A stretch of 64,000 nucleotides of DNA from Melieria omissa (lineage: Eukaryota > Arthropoda > Insecta > Diptera > Ulidiidae), in the NCBI GenBank assembly GCA_963971225.1, contig OZ020267.1, positions 31,603,298 to 31,667,297 on the forward strand, read 5' to 3'. Position numbers and translations under genes: made by a program. Below are positions 57,270 to 64,000 of the stretch, piece after piece. The notes under the pieces were generated by a model. It did no database searches, was not told the DNA's origin, and worked only from the letters and a program-made list of their open reading frames with translations. Within the stretch, counting starts at the first letter, position 1; each line of letters starts with the position of its first letter.

Positions 57270-59400
57270 CTTTTTCTCCAAATCGGATTCGGCAAAGACG
57301 TAACAATAAATTCAATTTAATTTAAATTTTAAATATGAAACACAGAAACAATGAACGCCACAACGAGAACAACTGTAACAGGCACAAAAACAACAAACCA
57401 CTTAAAAAGTACATTTTGATTAAAATACTTGTAACAAAAAAAAATAAAAAATCCAACGTAGCAACGTTGCGACGCAAGCGAACAGTGAGAAAATGTGTGG
57501 AAAACCTGTTCTGCCCGCACCACCAGTCAGTCAGAGTAGCGGCGTCCATATTGGAAATGGAAACCCATTAAGTCACCACCAATACAGGCGAACTTATGCA
57601 ACAACAACCACACTAACAACAAGAAACACAGCAAGCAAGCGGCGCCGAAAACCAGAACCAGGCAAGACCGGGCGGTGTGCAAGTGTGAGTGTGAGTGTGA
57701 GTGCGAATGCGAGTAAATGGTGCGAACGGCAGCGAGGCTCCGCCTCTATTTCGTACCCCACTGGCAGCGCGAACCGGCTGTGTGACGCCGTGACTGTGTG
57801 ACTGCGCATGAGCACAGCCGGCGCGGTGGCTGGGGCAGTTGGATGTGTGTGTGTGTGCTGGTGTTCGTGTTGGTGTTGGTGTTGGTACAGCACCGCCAAC
57901 GTGTTGCGGCACTCACTCACTCGCACTCGTTCAGGCCCACATGCGCTGTGCGGCGGCGGCGGCGGTCAGTGCGCCAGTCATTTGCTGGTTGGATACATTT
58001 GCCGCAGACTCAAGACGCAGGCAAGACTTGAGCCGAGCGAAGCATCGGCAACAGCAGCAGCGACGCCATTTCTCGCCGAGGCAGCCAGAGCCGCCATTTG
58101 CGGGCCAATGGCTTAGAATCAAATTCGAATTTTTATACTTGAACGCACTTCGGTAGACGGTGGACGCGAGTGTACGAGCGAACGATCGAACGAACGAACG
58201 GCAAACGGAGCTCGAGCGGATAAGCATTCAGCAGGAGGCAGCCGCCGACATTCGATTAGTGCGACATTTGCGCAATTCAATACAATTCCTGCCTACGGCC
58301 AGCCGACCAACCTACATGCGGCACGTGGGCGTTCGTGGCGCAACGGTGAAAGCGCCAATTGACTGACGGTATTTGCCGCGCCTGGCGCATCCTTGCGGCG
58401 ACATTTGCTCGCAGGTGCTTATGTGTGTGTGTGAGTGAGTGTTGTGTGCGGAAATTCGCGCGACAACTGGGAAACGTCGCCTTTGAACGCTGCGGCAAGT
58501 GGCCAACGCTACAGACGCCAGCGACAGCGCCAGTGCTGATGTCCATACAAGCTGAAGTGGTCGCGTGCGTTGCGAGCCACTCGAACACTTGACTCGACTC
58601 GACTCAAATAAACAAACAACACAAAGCAAGCGGACACAAGTGCGCGAGCAATAATTGCCAAAAACATAATTTGTGTGGCACAATTTGTAAAATCATCATT
58701 GGCAGCATTAGCTACAAACAAACGTTGCCAACAACAAAACACATAAAAACATAAAATACAAATCAAAAGTGCGAAAGACAGTGACTTCCGTGTCAAAATC
58801 AGCAGCAACGAATCTGTGTCACTGTGCAAATTTGCCGTCGACAATTTGACCATTGAATTGAAACTAACGCCGGCAAAGGTTTTGATGTGAAAAGTGAAAG
58901 TTGAAAAATTGCAAAGTGAAGAATCCGCATTGTGTGTTGCGCACAAATAGCAACAATAACTGTAATTCCAAGCGTTGAATTTTTGGTGTCACCGCTCTTG
59001 TTGCCAACTTTTGACAGGCAGTGTTAGTGTTGTGATGGTTGCATAATAAATTGCAAACTCGGTTTAATTGTTGGCCAACTGGATCTGCAAGCAACTGGGG
59101 AAAAAGTACCAGTACAACAACAACAACCACTTCAACGGTCGACAATTCAACCACTGTGGATTAAATTGTTTGTAAACAGTTGCGAGCAGCGCAACTTTTT
59201 TAAGGTGTGTACCAACACATTTTCGATTTTCACCATTTCGACGCATTATTATTTTAACTTTGAGCACAATTATGCCAAGTCCGAAGTGCACTTGAAATGG
59301 CCAATTGAATGGGCGTGTTTGCGTTCAATGCGGCTCAACGCATTGTTGGCATTTAATTTGAGCAAACAAAATCCATGTCTGTATTGTTGACTTAGACGTT
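57270..59400 (+). promoter_or_regulatory. GC-rich leader-like island, candidate internal cnc promoter
   Basis: This is the richest CpG stretch of the last intron (57640-58600). It has GTGTGA and GTGTTG runs, a GCG run at 57951-57965 and GAAC repeats at 58178-58200. 58610-59200 reads like a fly 5' UTR with CAA words and ends near a possible donor, TTAAG|GTGTGT (59204). No TATA box and no coding exon are seen. Fly cnc has internal promoters for shorter isoforms, so this is a reasonable candidate, not a demonstrated one. Confidence 0.3.
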
Positions 59401-60059
59401 GTCAGAAATGTGGGCATCCAAATTATTTTTTTGCCCTACTTCCGCATGACATTTTAATGTATTTGTTGTACCATAGAGTTAGATGCGAATTTCATATCTA
59501 TGACTTGAAAAGAGTTGAGCAAATTTATCCATATTTCTGTTCAACTTGTACCATTATGTCATACATCAAAGACTAACATAGAACCAGTCAGAACTACTAT
59601 TCCAACCGTGCGTTGTTTTCCATTTGATATTGAACCAGACCATATCTCTCTGATCTGTGAAATATGTGATATTATTCTCCTCCGCTCCTCTATCATTGAC
59701 TGGCTCCTACCCTTCTCCATGGACATAGTACAATGGTCCAAATGGACTGAGTACTATGAAACGCTGGTAGCCTCACCTTCACATCACATCACATATCTCT
59801 CTGACTATCTCGGGAGAGAAAATGAAACACAAAATCCCTGAAAGCTTTCAGCTTTCATATACTACTGTGCCAAAAAAAAATACTCGGAATTGTATTATAA
59901 TTGTATTATTTATTCTGCTAAAGCTATTTCATCGCCTTCGATGCATTTTTTCAGTCCTCGAAGCATCCCAAATAGTCATTTCCGGAATGACCTACTATCT
60001 GCGATTCCGTTTTTATCTTCTCAATTGACTAAAACTATGTTCCCGGAGCAGTCTTTTAG
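59401..60059. other. Intronic sequence without recognised feature
   Basis: The frame 59515-59841 (108 codons) is open and of normal complexity, but I recognise no motif in it. Confidence 0.25.
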
Positions 60060-60480
60060 GATTTAGAGAATAGCCAGAAGTGGCGCTGAGGCAAATACGG
60101 AACGATTTGGCTTGATTTTTTGACAAAATTGTCACAAAGAACGAGTGCCGTGTGAGATGGCGCAATCAAGATTTGACTCGTCTGAGGCCCAAACCTTCAT
60201 TCAAAATGGTATTGACTGATCCTTTTGATATGACAATATCATCAGCAAGGTCTCTTATTGTTAATCGACGGTTTGCTAGCACCAATATCTTGATTTGATT
60301 GACGTCAATCATCATCAGGGTCGCTCTTCGTCTTCAATGCGTTGTCTGCCCTCTTTGAATATTTTGTACCAATTTTTACCAATGAAATGTTGTTGTTTTT
60401 GACAGAGCTTGGTTCCCGTAAGCCTTCTGAAACATTTTCAACGTTCCCGCGGCGGTTATACCTTTAGAAAATAAATTTAA
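60060..60480 (-). pseudogene. Mariner transposase remnant with internal deletion
   Basis: From the right end on the minus strand, pieces read LKMFQKAYGNQALSKTTTFHW, FKEGRQRIEDEERP, and an unbroken NRRLTIRDLADDIVISKGSV then NTILNEGLGLRRV, which are the two helix-turn-helix parts of a mariner transposase. Then, in another frame, IAPSHTALVLCDNFVKKSSQ and HFWLF, from around the second and third catalytic residues. The middle with the first catalytic Asp is deleted and the YSPDLAP motif is missing. It differs clearly from the 61-62 kb mariner. Confidence 0.85.
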
Positions 60481-61009
60481 ACGTACTTCTTTGGTGAATA
60501 ATTTCAGAGATTGTAGAAATCGAAAAATTCGTTTTTTGTTTCGTACAAAACCAAACGTGACTCAAACACAAAACAATTTATGGCTTAAAATTTTACATGG
60601 ATGTTTGTAACAATGCTGCCAACCTAAGAACAAAAAATGTCGACAAAAATAATTACCCGCGTAATTTAAAACGACAGATTCTGGATATTTTTTGGACACA
60701 AGTTAATTAGTTAGTCACACTCTACCATCAACTCAGGTTCTTCTTTAGTTCCAAAAGTACTTCTTGAAATTTTCTGGGCATAAAGTAAGAACCTATAAAA
60801 AACTCGCTTCAGCCCGTTTAAAATCAGCATTAAAATGTTGGCATTTTTTATTTATGAAAAAGGCTCTCAGAGGCTTCTGACTACTATTCACTTTTCTCAG
60901 AAATGATTTCATTTGTTTAGTCTCAACTAGTCAGCTGTCTTTTCTATCAAAAAAAATTTATAACTGTTAGTGCTTTTTATAACACAATCCCTAAGAGCTA
61001 TGTACTATA
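60481..61009. other. Sequence between two mariner elements
   Basis: AT-rich; no feature recognised. Confidence 0.3.
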
Positions 61010-62302
61010 ACACTTCGTTCAATAATGTGTGTGACTGACACATAGATGGCGGCACTAATACTAAATCAATATTTTTTTTCGAAATTGTGAACCTTTTTAG
61101 GCTTACTGTCAAAATTATATGTCAATCCGACCATTAGTTTACAAGTTACAGTGCTTTAAGTGACACTACTTTTGAGTTTAAAAAAAAAATTAATTCAAAG
61201 CAATTCCGTGTGCTGATTTATCATTGTTTTTTAATGAAAAAAAATACTGTTCAATGCCAGGAATGGCTTGAAAAACATTATTCGGACTCTGCTCCATCAA
61301 AAAGAACCATTTGTTATTGGTTTGCCGAATTCAAACGTGGTCGTACAGACACCGATGACATTCCATCTACTGGACGACCAAATGACGCTGTTATTCCGGA
61401 AAACGTTGAAAAAACACTGAAAATCATTATGTCCGACCGTAAAGTGAAAGTGGGGGAGATTGCTGACATTCTAAAGATATCAGCAGGCAGTGTACACACC
61501 ATAATACATGAACATTTGGTTATGAAAAAGGAGTTTTCGAAATGGGTGCCGCGTTTGCTCACACCGGAGCAAAAACAACAACGAATCGATGATTCAAAGA
61601 GCTGTTTGGACATGTTTACGCGCAACAAGTCGGAGTTTTTGCGTCGGTACATCACAATGGATGAAACATGGATCCACCATTTCACTCCAGAGTCAAATCG
61701 GCAGTCTGCTGAGTGGCATGCAACCGGTGAAAGCCGCCCAAAGCGTCCAAAGGCACAAACATCGGCTGGCAAGGTTAGGGCGTCAGTATTTTGGGATGTG
61801 CACGGAATAATATTCATCGACTATCTTGAGAAAGGGAAAACAATCAATAGCGACTATTTTATAGCGTTGTTGGAACGTTTGAAAGAAGAAATCGCGATTA
61901 AGCGGCCCCATATGAAGAAGAAAAAAGTGTTGTTTCACCAAGACAATGCACCGTGTCACAAGTCGATGAAAACGATGGCAAAAATGCATGAATTGGGCTT
62001 CGAATTGCTTCCTCATCCCCCGTATTCTCCAGATCTGGCCCCCAGCGACTACTGGCTCTTCGCAGACCTCAAAAAGATGCTCCGTGGTAAGAGATTTGGC
62101 TCAAATGATGAAGTAATCGCCGAAACTAACGCCTATTTTGAAGGCAAAGAAAAATCGTTCTACAAAGGCGGTATCGAAAGATTGGAAAAGCGTTGGAATG
62201 ATTGTATCTCCCTAAAAGGGGACTATGTTGATGAATAAAAACGAATTTTGGCAAAAAAATATGTTTTAATTAGTTAGTCACACACATTATTGAACGAAGT
62301 GT
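61010..62302 (+). mobile_element. Nearly complete mariner transposon
   Basis: The 1293-bp element has perfect 27-bp inverted ends (61010-61036 and 62276-62302, beginning ACACTTCGTTCAATAATG) and a TA duplication (61008-61009 and 62303-62304). Length, ends and enzyme are all those of a mariner. Identical ends and a long open frame indicate a recent insertion. Confidence 0.95.
61234..62238 (+). CDS. Mariner transposase, irritans-type, original start codon lost
   Basis: The enzyme cuts and pastes the element at TA sites in the nucleus. The frame is open to TAA at 62236. Visible: N-terminal helix-turn-helix with SAPSKRTICYWFAEFKRG and GRP linker; WVPRLLT; the catalytic triad MDETW (Asp codon 61660), HQDNAPCH (Asp codon 61942) and YSPDLAPSD (Asp codon 62047) with 34 residues between the last two (D,D34D). 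Sequence is closest, in my judgement, to Himar1-like irritans mariners. Family similarity continues upstream through KQFRVLIYHCFL (from 61198), but no in-frame ATG exists there. The first is at 61234, which would remove roughly 15-20 residues, so activity is doubtful despite the intact triad. Confidence 0.93.
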   Translation: MKKNTVQCQEWLEKHYSDSAPSKRTICYWFAEFKRGRTDTDDIPSTGRPNDAVIPENVEKTLKIIMSDRKVKVGEIADILKISAGSVHTIIHEHLVMKKEFSKWVPRLLTPEQKQQRIDDSKSCLDMFTRNKSEFLRRYITMDETWIHHFTPESNRQSAEWHATGESRPKRPKAQTSAGKVRASVFWDVHGIIFIDYLEKGKTINSDYFIALLERLKEEIAIKRPHMKKKKVLFHQDNAPCHKSMKTMAKMHELGFELLPHPPYSPDLAPSDYWLFADLKKMLRGKRFGSNDEVIAETNAYFEGKEKSFYKGGIERLEKRWNDCISLKGDYVDE

Positions 62303-62409
62303 TATGTTCTACATATAGTAAGTTAGCTGTCGACTGGCGGCCTATCGAGTTGTTTTGTCTTTCTGCTATTTGATTCAAAAATCATTTAATTAAAATCTTT
62401 TTGACACTA

Positions 62410-62760
62410 TGTGGATATCAGTCATTGGAGGTGATAGATAGACGGCCACGCATAGACCTGGTTGGATTCCTAGCTATACCAGTTAGATCTTCTTAGTATT
62501 GCGGGTCGTCCTAAAAATGGTCGTAGTGATAGATTAGTTTAGATAAGGTAGCTGGCCAGATCGGGAACTAATCAATCGTTGGAAGTAATAGGTGAGGTTA
62601 AATAAGCTGGCTGTCGAACTCGGCATAGACCCTGTTGAATCCCTAGCTATACCAGTAAGAGCTTCTTAGAGTTGCGAATCGATTTAGAAGTGATCGGTAA
62701 GAATATGGGTGTTCCTAGTGAAGTTCGGAAGTGACTTAATATCCTGCTTGGCGACCACAT
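62410..62760 (+). repeat. Tandem duplication, 173-bp period
   Basis: CATAGACC...CTAGCTATACCAGT(A/T)AGA begins at 62451 and again at 62624, with further matches on both sides. It is non-coding. Confidence 0.75.
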
Positions 62761-64000
62761 CTAACCCAGAGAAGAAGGGGTGCCCCTAAGTGAGTAAGGC
62801 GTAGTCTTGAGATAGCAGGCGTAGCTCCAAGGTATCTCTGACACAATTTTCTTTGAAAGTGATAACTGCTTGAGATTCTTACAACTCGATACTCGTAAGA
62901 GCTATTTTCTGCTGAAAGTAAGTTAAAAGCTGAAATAGACTTGTTTTCTACCAATTGTTTTAAGAAACTTTCTCACTAAAATATACTCTGGCTATACATC
63001 AGATCCATAAAACTGATCCATGTAAAATATACACACGATCCGTTCATCTTTTGTCAAGTGTGGGACAACAGTTTGATACATGGATTTAGTGTTTGAGACA
63101 TCGAGTTAATCCTTTAATGAAGACACAATTCTGTGCGAATTTTTGTCAGATTTTCTATGTAATATAAATAATATATATTCATATGCTATCAAATCTAGCA
63201 GATAATGCAAACATGAAAAGAAAATTAAGTATTAAAGTATACAAATGCTTCATAATTTCTTATTAGTCCTGAGTAACTTCTTGTTGAACCAACACTCAAT
63301 TTCTTGCCATCATTTATCTTTGTCATTGTCATTGTCTGGAAAGAAGAACTTAAGATTCTAGACTTTGTTTTCAAATCTGTTGAAGTTGAAATATGTTTGT
63401 ACACTAACAAAAACATTTTGTTTAAGATCTTCCAATTTGAAGATCCTTATGTTTTGTATTTAAAAAATTTTCATTTATTCTTAAATAAAACTCCAATACA
63501 ACAACAGTCATTTAAGTACAAAAAAACAATAATTTCCCAACAAACACTGAACAAAAAAATCTGAAACCTTTGAGAAACCCTTTGATATCAAATTGTTTTC
63601 CAGCATTATTACAATTTGAAAATGAATATTTTCTCAAAAGTTTCTCAAATGTTTGCTATCAACTTGAGTACGACTTGAGATGAGTTGAAAAAAATTCTAC
63701 CTTTACCACGTTTGATAATTTTGTAATTCTCAATGGGTTTAACTTACGTTTACCTTAATATGAACTAAATGAATTTTGTACCTTAATAAAATGTAACGTT
63801 ATGTGTGCCTTAATATAAAATGAATGAAATGAACCTTAATGTATATAAATTACATACATATGTAATGCAATGAAATCCTATGAAAATATTATTTATGTAA
63901 ATGTATCCATTCTTTTTTTTATTTCACGCGAATTGCAACGCCAATCTATACAAGAGGCGAATGTTCCGCTCGTTTGAGATACATTTGAGAATTTTAAATT
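62761..64000. other. AT-rich intronic sequence at the window end
   Basis: No exon, repeat array or RNA is recognised. The words TAATATGAA and CCTTAATATAAAATGAA recur loosely near 63755-63840. Confidence 0.3.

Larger units (their letters stand above)
40591..64000 (+). other. cnc: cnc intron 4, continues past the window
   Basis: It opens with GTGAGT at 40591. I looked for an acceptor followed by a frame continuing the ETGE motif and found none, so the intron is at least 23.4 kb. It contains most of the mobile elements listed below and several repeat-poor islands. In Drosophila, promoters of shorter cnc isoforms lie inside this gene; a comparable start could be near 57.3-59.4 kb (inference). 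Confidence 0.65.

Noticed and set aside
57798..57807. GTGACTGCGC, a match to the antioxidant response element
   Set aside because: About 30 matches to TGACNNNGC are expected by chance in 64 kb on two strands, so a single site means nothing without binding data.
57493..58946. Cluster of overlapping ORFs of about 100-145 codons
   Set aside because: They come from GC-rich simple sequence; frames on both strands are open simultaneously and none has a domain.
59515..59841. 108-codon + strand ORF
   Set aside because: No recognisable motif, no splice context and no leader; kept only as a note.

Overview
This is a piece of a fly (Diptera) nuclear genome, most likely a schizophoran such as a tephritid fruit fly; the species level is inference. 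It carries the 5' part of one large gene, cap-n-collar (cnc), on the + strand. Three coding exons and one leader exon of the long CncC isoform (the insect Nrf1/Nrf2-type stress transcription factor) can be read directly. The bZIP exons lie beyond the right edge.

Layout: 1-3700 is promoter-side sequence with a TTAA-flanked MITE. A leader exon ends at a GTGAGT donor at 4310. Intron 1 is 4311-8338. Exon 2 (8339-9780) holds the start codon at 8824 and 319 codons, including an N-terminal hydrophobic segment like the NHB1 membrane anchor of NFE2L1. Intron 2 is about 29.9 kb (9781-39679). Exon 3 (39680-39844) carries the DLG Keap1-binding motif. Exon 4 (40503-40590) carries most of the ETGE motif, whose Gly codon is split by the next intron. 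That last intron runs from 40591 past 64000, and I see no further cnc exon in it.

The introns alternate between low-repeat, GTT/CAA-rich islands, which are candidate regulatory DNA, and AT-rich stretches filled with mobile DNA. The mobile DNA includes: a nearly intact mariner (61010-62302) beside a gutted mariner of another lineage; a Tc1-like remnant inserted inside a degraded LINE RNase H domain; a non-autonomous Helitron (20812-22947) filled with a 267-bp tandem array; a TA-flanked element (12898-14197) with a tRNA-derived SINE nested in it; several families of TTAA-flanked (piggyBac-type) and TA-flanked MITEs, some in two or three copies; non-LTR retrotransposon fragments; and at least seven tandem-repeat arrays.

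Apart from cnc and transposases, the only other open frame that looks worth testing is a minus-strand ORF at 49882-50376, whose basic, acid-free N-terminus resembles a mitochondrial presequence. No CRISPR array, bacterial gene, rRNA or intact tRNA gene was seen.
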